64,000 bases of DNA from Sulfurospirillum deleyianum DSM 6946. Lineage in GTDB: Bacteria > Campylobacterota > Campylobacteria > Campylobacterales > Sulfurospirillaceae. This document shows positions 1 through 8,393 of the stretch, one piece after another. The stretch covers positions 682,001-746,000 of the forward strand of contig NC_013512.1 in the NCBI RefSeq assembly GCF_000024885.1. The letters are read 5' to 3'. Position 1 is the stretch's first letter. Each line of letters starts with the position of its first letter. The translations under genes were made by a program, and so were the position numbers. The notes below the pieces were generated by a model that saw only the letters and a program-made list of their open reading frames with translations, was not told where the DNA came from and searched no databases.

Positions 1-226
1 TTGATGAAACTGCTCCTGCCGCACCTGTGATAGCAAAAAGCGTAATGCTTAAAAGTCCAATAGCCCCCATAGGCATAATGGAAAACATGATGGCACTGAT
101 GGTGGCAAGAAAGAGAATAAGCGTTTGCCATGAATGCAATTCGATGGTATCTGGTTTAATAAACCATGCAATAGACGCAATGAGTGCGATGGTAAAAAGA
201 GGGATGATTTTGACACTCTCGTGCAC
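1..226 (-). CDS. DASS-family anion/dicarboxylate transporter, N-terminal part (cut by window edge)
   Basis: The minus strand is open from a GTG at 224-226 to the window edge. An AAGGA ribosome site lies 6 bases upstream of that GTG. The 75 readable residues start VHESVKIIPLFTIALI, contain a short polar stretch with IKPDTIELHSWQ, and then a second hydrophobic segment ending in IMPMGAIGLLSI. This pattern is typical of the N-terminus of divalent anion:sodium symporters (CitT, 2-oxoglutarate/malate translocator types), which import dicarboxylates or sulfate across the inner membrane. Substrate cannot be told from the fragment. The family call rests on recognition of this short stretch; the rest of the gene is outside the window. 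Confidence 0.6.
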   Translation of the reverse strand, partial: MHESVKIIPLFTIALIASIAWFIKPDTIELHSWQTLILFLATISAIMFSIMPMGAIGLLSITLFAITGAAGAVSS

Positions 227-321
227 TTTAAATCCTTACATGTAAAAACAAATTAAACCACATTATAAGCAAAAAAAGTCGCTAATAAGCTTTTTTTTGT
301 TTGTATGTTATGATAGCCACC

Positions 322-2751
322 ATGAAGCAACTTTGTTTTTTTTCTCTTCTTTTAGCATTACTGTTAAGTTCTGTATGTGCGCAAACGCAGACCTTTTTAA
401 ACAAAAAAGAGCAAGCGTATATGGATGAAAAACAAGTGCTGAATGTCTATGTGGAGCCTGATATTTATTTTTACACGTATACGTACGATAATTACCTCAA
501 TGGTTATGCCATTCATTACCTGCGTTTGTTGGCAAAAAAACTCAATAGCGAGCTTCGTTTTATCTTTGATATTAGCCCTGAGGAAGCGAAAAAACAGCTT
601 GCATTAGGCATGTTGGATATAGCTCTTTTGACGCAGACGTATGCTTTGGATGAACGAGAATTTCAGTTAAGTAAATTCCCTGTAGGTGTGCTTCAGCCTG
701 CCTTATTAATGCCCAAAATTTATCAAACTTTTCCTGATTTAGCGTCGATGGAGAAGGTGCGCATAGCTGTTGTAAAAGAGAGTGGTTTTGACTCAATGAT
801 TAGGGATAAAAATCCTGATGCGAATATTGAAAGTGTCGAAAGCATTGAGGAATTAGTGGAAAAAGTACGACGTCAAGAGGTGGATTGTGCGATTGGGGTG
901 CATGAACACTTTCATGCACTGCTTGAGTCAAAGCGCATTGCAACGCTACAAAGCATTCCTTTACGCAATAATGCCGATTTTCCAATACTTAAATTGGTTT
1001 TAGCGACCGATAAGGAGAATATTAGGCTTATTTCAATTCTTAATAAGGCAATGGCACACGTTGATTATTCTGAAATGGTTTTTGCACGTAAACGTTTTTT
1101 CCCTTCAGATTCATTTCGACAAACACATATTAAAGTTCCTCTGATGCAAGATGAGAGGTTCTTTTTAATGGGAAAACAGATGCTTAATGTCTGTGTTATT
1201 CCTCGCCATCTTCCCTATGGGGATATTGTGAAAAATCACTATCAAGGCATAGGTGCGGACACCATTAAACGCTTAGAAAATGATTTGGATATTCCTATCC
1301 AACTGTTACCCACACAGGATAAAGAAGAATCGTTTCAAGCCTTAAGTGATAAACAGTGTGATTTTATTGCGATGACGACACCCCTACCCGATGCAGAAGA
1401 TAGGTTTGTTTTTACCTCTTCCTTTTTAGATGTTCCTTTAGTGGTTTTAACAAGTGATGATAAAGTCTATGTGCCTGATTTTAAGACGATTCAAGAGCGT
1501 TCTTTTGTGATACATAAAGAACATCCCATGATAGAAACTTTACGTTTGATGGTTCCCTTGATGCGTCTTGATGGCGTCGAATCAAATATTGAAGGCTTAA
1601 AGCGTGTTGAAAATGGGGAATATTATGGGTTTATTACGTCCAATTTGGTGGTTTCTCATCTTTTTCAACATCATCTTGCCAACCGTCTTAAAGTATCCGC
1701 ACAAATTCCTCTTTCTATACCCTTTGGTTTTGCCATCTTAAAAGAAAATGAGATGTTACACGCTATTTTAGAGCAGAGTATAAAGTATTCTCTTAAAAGT
1801 GAAATGGAAACGTTGGTGCGTAAATGGGTACCTGAGCGCTCGCCTAAAGGGTTTGATTACCATGTGGTACTTCAATTAGTACTCTTTTTTATGCTCTTCT
1901 CAGCGCTAAGTTTTGCACTTTATTTTGAGATGAGGCTTAAAAAAAGCAGGCTAGAAGTTGCAACACAATCACTTGATGCTCTAAATCAAGAACTTGAATC
2001 TCGCATCAAAGAAGAGGTGAAAATCAGTCGTGAAAAAGATATGGTGATGTACCGTCAAAGTAGGTTTGCGAGCATGGGTGAGATGATAGGCAATATTGCT
2101 CATCAGTGGAGGCAACCTTTAATGGAACTCTCTGCAATTTTGATGGAGTTACAAGCAAAAGTGCATTTTAAAAAACAGCTGAGGGATGAAGAGATTATAG
2201 AGACGATTAGCTCTTCTAACCGAGTGATTCAATTTATGTCACATACTATTGATGATTTTAGAAATTTTTTCTCTCCGCAAAAAGAGTTTCAGCGTTTTTG
2301 CATTAATGCAGTTGTGAAAGAGTCTTTACACATTATGAACGCAACTTTCCATCACCATCGCATTGAGGTTGAGGTGCGTGAGCATCTTCTTGATGTGATG
2401 GCGAATGGACTTAAAAATGAGTATGCACAGGTTATGATTAATTTACTTTCCAATGCCAAAGATATTTTAGTAGCACGAGGGATCGTGAAAAAACGCATTG
2501 TCATTGAGATTGATGAAGATGCCATGGCATCCACTGTTGTCGTATGGGATAATGCAGGGGGCATTGAAGAAGAGAATCTTGCTCATATTTTTGAGCCTTT
2601 TTTTACGAAGGAGAAGAGCAATGGTACGGGCATTGGACTTTTTATGTCTCGAATGATTGTGGAAAACAATATGCATGGCAGTATGAGTGTTAAAAATAAA
2701 AAAGAAGGGGCGCTCTTTTGTGTGAGGCTTCCAAAAGTATTAACTCCATGA
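322..2751 (+). CDS. Sensor histidine kinase with two periplasmic SBP_bac_3-type domains
   Basis: Membrane sensor kinase that should bind a small solute in the periplasm and phosphorylate an unknown response regulator. The ATG at 322 is followed by a signal peptide (MKQLCFFSLLLALLLSS). In-frame TTG and ATG codons at 301 and 310 are possible but add residues before it. Two bilobed binding-protein-like domains follow (about 40-260 and 285-510). A membrane helix lies near 520-540, a coiled coil near 560-585, and a HisKA region has its phospho-acceptor His at about residue 594 in MGEMIGNIAHQWRQPL. The ATPase domain shows N (LLSNAKD), G1 (DNAGG), F (FEPFFT) and G2 (GTGIGL) boxes. No response regulator is adjacent, so it is an orphan kinase. 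Tandem substrate-binding sensors of this kind resemble BvgS/EvgS input modules. Confidence 0.88.
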   Translation: MKQLCFFSLLLALLLSSVCAQTQTFLNKKEQAYMDEKQVLNVYVEPDIYFYTYTYDNYLNGYAIHYLRLLAKKLNSELRFIFDISPEEAKKQLALGMLDIALLTQTYALDEREFQLSKFPVGVLQPALLMPKIYQTFPDLASMEKVRIAVVKESGFDSMIRDKNPDANIESVESIEELVEKVRRQEVDCAIGVHEHFHALLESKRIATLQSIPLRNNADFPILKLVLATDKENIRLISILNKAMAHVDYSEMVFARKRFFPSDSFRQTHIKVPLMQDERFFLMGKQMLNVCVIPRHLPYGDIVKNHYQGIGADTIKRLENDLDIPIQLLPTQDKEESFQALSDKQCDFIAMTTPLPDAEDRFVFTSSFLDVPLVVLTSDDKVYVPDFKTIQERSFVIHKEHPMIETLRLMVPLMRLDGVESNIEGLKRVENGEYYGFITSNLVVSHLFQHHLANRLKVSAQIPLSIPFGFAILKENEMLHAILEQSIKYSLKSEMETLVRKWVPERSPKGFDYHVVLQLVLFFMLFSALSFALYFEMRLKKSRLEVATQSLDALNQELESRIKEEVKISREKDMVMYRQSRFASMGEMIGNIAHQWRQPLMELSAILMELQAKVHFKKQLRDEEIIETISSSNRVIQFMSHTIDDFRNFFSPQKEFQRFCINAVVKESLHIMNATFHHHRIEVEVREHLLDVMANGLKNEYAQVMINLLSNAKDILVARGIVKKRIVIEIDEDAMASTVVVWDNAGGIEEENLAHIFEPFFTKEKSNGTGIGLFMSRMIVENNMHGSMSVKNKKEGALFCVRLPKVLTP

Positions 2752-2833
2752 AAAAAAGCAACTTTTACGCAACTTTTTTGGTTTACGATAAGGGTGTGCT
2801 TTTTTCTCAAATGGTTTACATGTAAGGAAAATT

Positions 2834-3754
2834 ATGGTGCTTCCATTTCATCAGCGTGTTGCGCTTGTTTCAGGTATATTACTCACATTTTTTCTTCTTC
2901 TTTTTGGCGGTGTTGCTTATTTTAAAATAAAATTCTACGTAGATAAAGAGGTGAGCGCACGTCAGTTACAACGCATGAAAACGCTTCAATTGGATATTCA
3001 CAGTTGGATGATTCCTAGTATGCGTCATGTTGAGGAACTTGCTCAAGAGCTGGAGGAGTATGCTCCTTTTGAAAAACAAAATGTTGTTCCGTTGCTTGCG
3101 CATGCAAAAAAGAGTATTGATGCGGTACAAGTCTATTTTGGCATTGAAGATGGCAGAATGATGTATGACACAGGAAAAGAGCTGAACAAAGAGTGGTATG
3201 ACCCTCGAAAACGTCCATGGTATCATGAAGGTTTAGCGGTTTCTGAGGCAATTGTTTCTAATCCTTTTGTTGGTTTTGCGAGCAATCAACTGACCCTGAC
3301 CATTATGACCCCTGTTTTTGTAAAAGAGCTCAAGCAAGGTGTGGTCGCTGCTTCTTTTTATGTCAATAAACTCTATGCAAAGATTAAAGCTATTCCCATG
3401 GAAGAGGGGTATGCTTTTGTTGTGAATAGAGATGGTGAAGTGGTAATGCACTCTGATAAATCAATGGTAGCGATGCAGTTAACGGAACAAAACGATGCGT
3501 TAAAAAATCTCTATAAAACGATGCAAGAAGAGGAAGAGGGGTTATATCTTTACGAAGATGAAAATAATAAGGAACTCATGAGTTTTGGAACATTACACAA
3601 TGGTTGGTTTGTTGTGGTTTCCACTGAATATGATAAAGCGTATGGTTTTGTAGATGCACTTTTAAAATTGCTTTGGATTATGGGTGTATTGATGATTGTT
3701 TTAACGGTGATGGTGTTGATGCGTATGACACAAAAGAGTATACGTCATGGCTAA
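2834..3754 (+). CDS. Membrane-anchored dCache sensor protein without an output domain
   Basis: The protein has a membrane helix at about 12-33, a periplasmic region of about 230 residues, and a second helix at about 278-300, then ends after ten cytoplasmic residues. The periplasmic part has dCache features, including DPRKRPWY near residue 124 and a second half running from EGYAFVVNRDGEVVMH to WFVVVSTEYD. Such domains normally bind ligands for chemoreceptors or kinases, but here HAMP, MCP and kinase parts are absent. It may be the stump of a former chemoreceptor, or it may work with the kinase gene upstream, whose stop is 82 bases away. The ribosome site AAGGAAA overlaps a TTACATGTAA palindrome at 2816-2825. 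Confidence 0.75.
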   Translation: MVLPFHQRVALVSGILLTFFLLLFGGVAYFKIKFYVDKEVSARQLQRMKTLQLDIHSWMIPSMRHVEELAQELEEYAPFEKQNVVPLLAHAKKSIDAVQVYFGIEDGRMMYDTGKELNKEWYDPRKRPWYHEGLAVSEAIVSNPFVGFASNQLTLTIMTPVFVKELKQGVVAASFYVNKLYAKIKAIPMEEGYAFVVNRDGEVVMHSDKSMVAMQLTEQNDALKNLYKTMQEEEEGLYLYEDENNKELMSFGTLHNGWFVVVSTEYDKAYGFVDALLKLLWIMGVLMIVLTVMVLMRMTQKSIRHG

Positions 3755-3962
3755 AAAAGCATTTGTCTGCATTGTTTTTGGTATCTTCTTCTTAACTGAA
3801 GTATGCGCAACTGAGGCCATCTATGACTTTCGTGCAATAGCACTTTTACTCAATCCCTCAGCTAAAAACTTCTTTATCATTTTAATTTCACCTTTTTTTA
3901 ACACCAAACTCCTTTCCATAAATCTGAAAATGGAGTTTAACCAATCTAACTTGGTTTCTTAA
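3747..3962 (+). CDS. Small putative exported protein or remnant
   Basis: A 71-residue frame whose ATG overlaps the end of the preceding Cache gene by 8 bases. The first 22 residues (MAKKAFVCIVFGIFFLTEVC) look like a signal peptide, ending near AxA-like CATEA. The remainder is hydrophobic and has no motif I recognise. Because the next gene lacks its own signal peptide and part of its N-terminus, this stretch could be the start of a TpsB gene scrambled by deletion and frameshift rather than an independent gene. Translation coupled to the upstream gene is possible. Function unknown. Confidence 0.3.
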   Translation: MAKKAFVCIVFGIFFLTEVCATEAIYDFRAIALLLNPSAKNFFIILISPFFNTKLLSINLKMEFNQSNLVS

Positions 3963-4045
3963 GGTTTTAAATCAAAATGCAACTCTTAAATTACATTTTC
4001 AACTGACGAGTTTAGCACTTCGTCTGACAAAAGATAACCTCCTTA

Positions 4046-5374
4046 ATGACCAAAGCGTACCGAGAAGAGGGCTACTTTGTAGCCCGTGCATACCTTCCAC
4101 AACAGCGCATGCAAGAGGGCATTTTAGAGATAGCCGTTGTAGAGGGACAGTATGGAAACTTTCACCTTAAAAACAGCTCGTTGGTTTCTAATAGAATGGT
4201 TCAAGCCATGCTGGATGATGTCAAAGGCGACAATGTCATTAGCACCTATACCCTAGAGCGAGCGATGCTCCTTATTAACGATACCGCTGGTGCTAAAGTC
4301 ACAGGAGCTGATGTTAAACCTGGTGAAAGGGTGGGTACTTCTGATTTTGATATGGTCGTTGAAGCAAGTGAGCCTTACAGTGCGTATATCGTAGGCGATA
4401 ACTATGGCTCCAAATACACAGGACGTTATAGGGTCAATGTGGGCTTAAGTGCCAATTCACCCTTAGGCTATGGCGATAAGTTGGGTATCAATGGGGTTAT
4501 CTCCACTGAAACAGACTTGAAAAATGGCAAGGTCTATTATAATTTTCCACTCATGGCAAATGGTCTTAGAGGTGAACTCTCTGCCTCACGAACCTCGTAC
4601 TCCCTTGCAGAAGAGTATAAAGCCCTAGATGCACTAGGTCACTCAACCAGCCTTGAAGCCTCGCTTTCTTATCCACTCATTCGTACACGCTTAGAGAGCT
4701 TACACCTCGTCTTAGGCTATGCCCATAAAAAGATGAGAGATGAGATAAAAAGTATTGATGATGTCACTAAAAAAGATTCAGATGCACTGAGTCTTGGAGC
4801 AAATTACCTCAAACACCACACCCTCTTTGGGTTAAACAGTACCCTCTCAAGTGAACTTAAACTCACCAAAGGCGTGTTAGATAGCCCTAGCAATGATGAC
4901 ACTGATGGAGCGTATGCGAAAGTTTCAGGCAGTGTCGAAGAGACCATGACATTCTCACCCCAATACGCCCTAATCACCAGCCTTCGCTTCCAAAAAGCAC
5001 TGGGCAATAAAAACCTCGATGGCTCTGAAGATTTCTCTTTAGGTGGAGCCTATGGTGTAAGAGCCTTTCCTGATGGTGAGCACTCCGCAGAGAATGGCTA
5101 CATCCTAGGCGCAGAACTCTTCTATACCTTACCTTCTTATGAGAGCATAAACCACAAAGCCAGCCTCTTTGTGGATACTGGCTACGCCACCATGCAAAAC
5201 AAAAACGGTACGAGTGAGAGCAGACAACTTAGTGACATTGGCTTAGGGTATCAAGCCTCCTACAAACAGTTCTTTACTAAAGTGCAACTGGCTAGAGTCA
5301 TGGGTGGAGAAAAGGTTGAAAGTGAAAGTGAACGCTCTACGAAACTTTTACTGCAACTAGGTTTCGTTTATTAG
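4046..5374 (+). pseudogene. Truncated TpsB (ShlB/FhaC-type) outer-membrane transporter
   Basis: Two-partner secretion transporters export a large TpsA exoprotein through a 16-strand barrel. The 442 residues begin inside the POTRA region (YREEGYFVARAYLPQQ, then GILEIAVVEGQYG), continue into the barrel and end in the outer-membrane C-terminus LLLQLGFVY. A complete TpsB is about 550-600 residues with a signal peptide and two POTRA domains. Here the signal and first POTRA are missing. The bases just before the ATG, read in another frame, resemble more of the POTRA (SLALRLTKDNLL), which points to a frameshift or deletion. No TpsA partner is seen. A non-functional remnant is most likely, though the barrel frame is intact. 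Confidence 0.6.
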
Positions 5375-5396
5375 GCTTTACATGTAAAGCCTTTCT
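5374..5396. terminator. Palindromic terminator built on TTACATGTAA
   Basis: The perfect 18-base palindrome GGCTTTACATGTAAAGCC (5374-5391) starts at the last base of the TpsB stop codon and is followed by TTTCT. It could fold as a hairpin with a CATG loop and act as a terminator in either direction. The same 18-mer recurs at 50025-50042. Confidence 0.55.
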
Positions 5397-5444
5397 CAAA
5401 AACAATACGCTACCATGTACCAGTTTATTTTTAAGGATTAGGGC

Positions 5445-6083
5445 ATGGAGCGTATTAAAAACATTGCTATTTTTTCAAAATTGACCGCAGAACAACTTGA
5501 AAAACTTAAAAAAATTTCGGTCATTAAAAAGTATCATGCCAAGGAAATTTTATTTTATGAAGGCGATGAGCCTCTTTACCTACACGTTTTGTTGCAAGGC
5601 ACGCTCAAAGTCTATAAAACCAATCACAAAGGGCAACAGATTTTCCTTCACGAGTTTTATCCTGGTGGGTTAGTGGCGGAGCTTGCAAATTTTGAGAATA
5701 TTCTCTACCCCGCAACGGCAGAGTTTATGAGTGATGGTGAGGTCTTGCGCATTGATTATAAAGCCTTAGAGAAAGATTTTTTTAAAAATCCTGATATCTC
5801 CTTTGAGATTATTAAGAGTTTGATTGCTAAGCATAAAATCTTGCTTGATGTAATTCAAAAAGAGGTGATTTTAACCGCAGATGCTAAGGTAGCAAAGTTT
5901 ATTTTAGAAAATTCGGAGCTTTTTGACACATTAAAAAACACCCAAATCGCTTCTTTACTGAATCTAACTCCTGAAACCCTCTCTCGTACCCTCTCAAAGT
6001 TTAAAGCTTCAGGCTTGATTGAGATGGATGACAAACATGGTTGTCACATTTTAGATAGAAGCTCTTTGGAAATCATGCTATAA
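5445..6083 (+). CDS. Crp/Fnr-family transcription regulator
   Basis: A 212-residue cytoplasmic regulator. The N-terminal cyclic-nucleotide-binding-type beta-roll spans about 5-115, with KKYHAKEILFYEGDEP and LHVLLQGTLKVYK. A dimer helix follows, then a winged helix-turn-helix at about 150-205, with IASLLNLTPETLSRTLSKF as the recognition region. There is no N-terminal Cys cluster of the classical FNR iron-sulfur type. In this phylum, Nss-type Crp/Fnr proteins answer to nitrate, nitrite or NO, and this gene is a candidate, but its ligand cannot be read from sequence. The start is preceded by AAGGATTAGGGC. It is transcribed toward the tRNA, 18 bases upstream of it. Confidence 0.85.
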   Translation: MERIKNIAIFSKLTAEQLEKLKKISVIKKYHAKEILFYEGDEPLYLHVLLQGTLKVYKTNHKGQQIFLHEFYPGGLVAELANFENILYPATAEFMSDGEVLRIDYKALEKDFFKNPDISFEIIKSLIAKHKILLDVIQKEVILTADAKVAKFILENSELFDTLKNTQIASLLNLTPETLSRTLSKFKASGLIEMDDKHGCHILDRSSLEIML

Positions 6084-6101
6084 TGCCACTTCTTTTTTTA
6101 T

Positions 6102-6176
6102 GCGGGTGTAGCTCAGTGGTAGAGTGTTAGCTTCCCAAGCTGAAAGTCGCGGGTTCGAGCCCCGTCACCCGCTCCA
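6102..6176 (+). tRNA. tRNA-Gly (anticodon CCC)
   Basis: A full cloverleaf can be drawn. The acceptor is GCGGGTG paired with CACCCGC, the D arm starts GCTCAGTGGTAGAG, the anticodon stem is TTAGC/GCTGA with loop TTCCCAA (anticodon CCC at 6134-6136), and the T arm is GCGGG-TTCGAGC-CCCGT. The discriminator T and CCA are encoded. It reads GGG codons. Confidence 0.95.
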
Positions 6177-6250
6177 TAGATCTCATATTTCCCTTCTTTT
6201 TGCATATTCGCATTATCTTTAGTGTATCTGAGAATCAAAACGTGAATGAA

Positions 6251-6274
6251 AGTAGGCATTTAAAGCCTATTTTC
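6251..6274. terminator. Hairpin at the convergence of tRNA-Gly and the mcc operon
   Basis: AGTAGGC (6251-6257) pairs with GCCTATT (6265-6271), with one G-T pair and a 7-base loop, followed by TTCC. It overlaps the stop codon of the minus-strand gene ending at 6260 and lies where the two transcripts converge, so a bidirectional terminator is plausible. Confidence 0.45.
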
Positions 6275-6769
6275 CACGAGCAGATGGCGTACCATTGGAT
6301 GCCATAAGGTTTCACCCCTTTGGGCAAAGGTATAGACTTCATCAAAATAGTAATCTGCGGTATCATAAACATGAAATTCATAAGGGCTAAAGCCATATCC
6401 CATCGGTGTCATGCCTACCCGTGAATACCATGCGGTTTTAGCAGGGACATAACGCTCCGTGTCGGTGGCATAGACCCAAAGGGTTAAATTCTCCTTCTCT
6501 TCTTGTTTTTCAATCCACAAAAAAAAGCTTCCAATGTCATTAAAAAAGTAGGTATCGCCATTGGGTTTAATCGCTTGTGCGGTGTTGAAAAGCTCTAAAA
6601 TAGGAACATTATCTTGAGAACAGTAGTATCGCTCTAAGATAATTTCTAAAGGCTCTTTGGCGGTGTTGTTATGGACGACGTAGATTTTAGAGGGTTGGGT
6701 GTCACTAAAAGCAATGAGTAAACCTAAAATACCTCCCACACAAAGAAGTGCCAGCACGGTTTTTATCAT
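6260..6769 (-). CDS. NosL-like periplasmic protein (putative copper chaperone)
   Basis: The ATG at 6767-6769 overlaps the upstream gene's TGA (ATGA) and has AGGAG 8 bases upstream, so it is preferred over a start at 6817. The product has about 169 residues with an N-terminal hydrophobic anchor (MIKTVLALLCVGGILGLLIAF). The rest follows the NosL pattern: one Cys (YYCSQDN), FNDIGSFFLWIE, a central VYATDTERYVPAKTAWYSR and TPMGYGF. Family members bind Cu(I) and serve nitrous oxide reductase assembly. Here the CxxCGM signature is reduced to a single Cys. Its place at the end of the mcc operon suggests a role in supplying copper to MccA. That role is inference. Confidence 0.6.
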   Translation of the reverse strand: MIKTVLALLCVGGILGLLIAFSDTQPSKIYVVHNNTAKEPLEIILERYYCSQDNVPILELFNTAQAIKPNGDTYFFNDIGSFFLWIEKQEEKENLTLWVYATDTERYVPAKTAWYSRVGMTPMGYGFSPYEFHVYDTADYYFDEVYTFAQRGETLWHPMVRHLLVENRL

Positions 6770-7719
6770 AATAGGACTCCTGTAAGGAGATAGTAGTGCA
6801 CAAAATAGAAGGTACAAATCGTCGCACTCAGCACTAAAAAGAAAGAAGAGTACTTTAAGAGGCTATCGGTTTTAGCTCCTGTGATACGCTCAATCAAATA
6901 GGGCATCATCCCAAAAAAGATACCTAAAAAAAGAAAACCCCAAATAAAATAACCAATGTAGTAGTACTCTTTTTGTAACATACAGTAGGGGCATTTGTGG
7001 TTAGGCATTTCGTAAATATACAGACCAAAGAAGTAGGTAATGGCATAGTATCCCACAAATAAAAAGAGAAAATTGCACAGCAAGGTTGCGATTTTTTGTT
7101 TGAGGGTGTTGAGCACTAAAATGCTTACCAAAAGAAGGTAGTACAACGCCAATAAAAATTCTTGGGTATACCCAAAGGGGAGTTTGGGGGATTGAAAAAC
7201 CACCGAACAGCAAAAGACAGGCACTTTTAGGGGAATATTTGAAAAATAGATAATTTCTAGGGCAAATTCACTGCACAAGAGAATAAATAAAAAGCTAAAA
7301 AGCCAATATTTGGGTTTGAGATGGGGAAAATTGGGAGCAGTTAAATCCAATGTGTTAATGAGAAACCAAAGTCCTAGTCCAAAAATGAGCATCAGCTTTA
7401 AAAATAAAACCAAATTACCATACACGTTAGCTCCCACCACTCCAGCTGAGCACATGGCTCCGGGAACCACTCCTGCTAGGGAGTTAAGGGAGAGGATAAA
7501 AAAGAGAAAAAGAATGATTTTAACCGCAACCGTGAAGTACAAAATGGTATTGACCAGATAATTTTTTTTCTCTAAATGGTATTGCAAAGCAGTGCTACTC
7601 TCAAAATCCCAACGGCGTAAAATCAGGATAATGTTGCCCTGTGCAATGCTCATTAAGAGCAATAAAATGACCTCAATAAGCAAGAAAACGACAATTTCAG
7701 TGGATAAAAAGATACTCAT
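6766..7719 (-). CDS. Polytopic membrane protein with paired cysteines (mcc accessory)
   Basis: A 317-residue protein with about eight predicted membrane helices. I do not recognise a named family. Cysteines sit in small clusters: AMCSAG near 88, FCCSVV near 170, and HKCPYC near 243 followed by MLQKEYYYIGYFIWG. The CPYC pair resembles thiol redox or metal-binding motifs. The gene overlaps the ATPase gene upstream (start 7719, stop of that gene 7716) and the NosL-like gene downstream by four bases each, so translation is probably coupled. In context it could move or reduce copper, or handle the thiols that bind it. No direct evidence separates these options. Confidence 0.6.
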   Translation of the reverse strand: MSIFLSTEIVVFLLIEVILLLLMSIAQGNIILILRRWDFESSTALQYHLEKKNYLVNTILYFTVAVKIILFLFFILSLNSLAGVVPGAMCSAGVVGANVYGNLVLFLKLMLIFGLGLWFLINTLDLTAPNFPHLKPKYWLFSFLFILLCSEFALEIIYFSNIPLKVPVFCCSVVFQSPKLPFGYTQEFLLALYYLLLVSILVLNTLKQKIATLLCNFLFLFVGYYAITYFFGLYIYEMPNHKCPYCMLQKEYYYIGYFIWGFLFLGIFFGMMPYLIERITGAKTDSLLKYSSFFLVLSATICTFYFVHYYLLTGVLL

Positions 7720-8393
7720 GGAATTATTTCTCCATCTTTCATGTGTATGTATCTATCAATGGCTTTGGCTTCTTCAAATAAAACATCATGTGTTGCGACA
7801 ACAACGGTTTTGCCTAGGGCTTTAAAGGTATCTAACATTTCTATAAACAGACGGCTGTTTTGGGTGTCCAAGTTAGCGGTTGGCTCATCGGCTAAAATGA
7901 TGGGCGGATTCATCACTAAAGCCCGTGCAATCGCACAGCGTTGTTTTTCACCGCCACTCAAATCCGATACCCGTTGCCTTTTTTTATGGGCAATATTGGC
8001 AATGTCAAGAGCTCGCATGACTTTTTCCTCAATGTATGTGTGCGAAAGATGGCTGAGCATTAAAGGCGCTTGTACATTTTGTTCGACAGAAAGACCATTT
8101 AAAAGATTGAAGGATTGGAAGATAAATCCTATTTTTTCATGGCGGTAACGTGAGCTTAAAATATCAGGCAATTTAGCGATGTTTTCTTCTTCGACGATCA
8201 TATCGCCAGAGCTAGGTTTACTCAGTCCTCCCATCAAGGATAGAAGCGTGCTTTTTCCACTGCCACTCACCCCTTTTAAAATGACAATTTCACCCTTTTC
8301 AATCTCAATATTAATCGCTTTGAGGGCATGAAAGGCATTGGGTTTAGAGGCGTTGTAGATTTTATGGATGTCTCTTAGTATCATCTGTTTCAT
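7716..8393 (-). CDS. ABC transporter ATPase, LolD/MacB type
   Basis: A 225-residue cytoplasmic ATPase. It has Walker A GVSGSGKST near residue 41, Q-loop FIFQSFNLL, signature LSGGEKQRCAIARAL, Walker B IILADEPT and H-loop VVATHD. Sequence style and length fit the MacB/LolD/FtsE group, which powers mechanotransmission or lipoprotein and peptide handling at the inner-membrane face rather than classical import. It overlaps the FtsX-like permease gene by four bases and should form a complex with it. The location inside a sulfite reductase operon suggests a maturation task, by analogy to the NosDFY transporter in nos clusters, although NosFY belong to a different ABC type. Confidence 0.85.
   Translation of the reverse strand: MKQMILRDIHKIYNASKPNAFHALKAINIEIEKGEIVILKGVSGSGKSTLLSLMGGLSKPSSGDMIVEEENIAKLPDILSSRYRHEKIGFIFQSFNLLNGLSVEQNVQAPLMLSHLSHTYIEEKVMRALDIANIAHKKRQRVSDLSGGEKQRCAIARALVMNPPIILADEPTANLDTQNSRLFIEMLDTFKALGKTVVVATHDVLFEEAKAIDRYIHMKDGEIIP

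Noticed and set aside
27-245. Plus-strand frame of 72 residues
   Set aside because: The opposite strand encodes a coherent hydrophobic transporter N-terminus with a ribosome site; the plus frame is its shadow.
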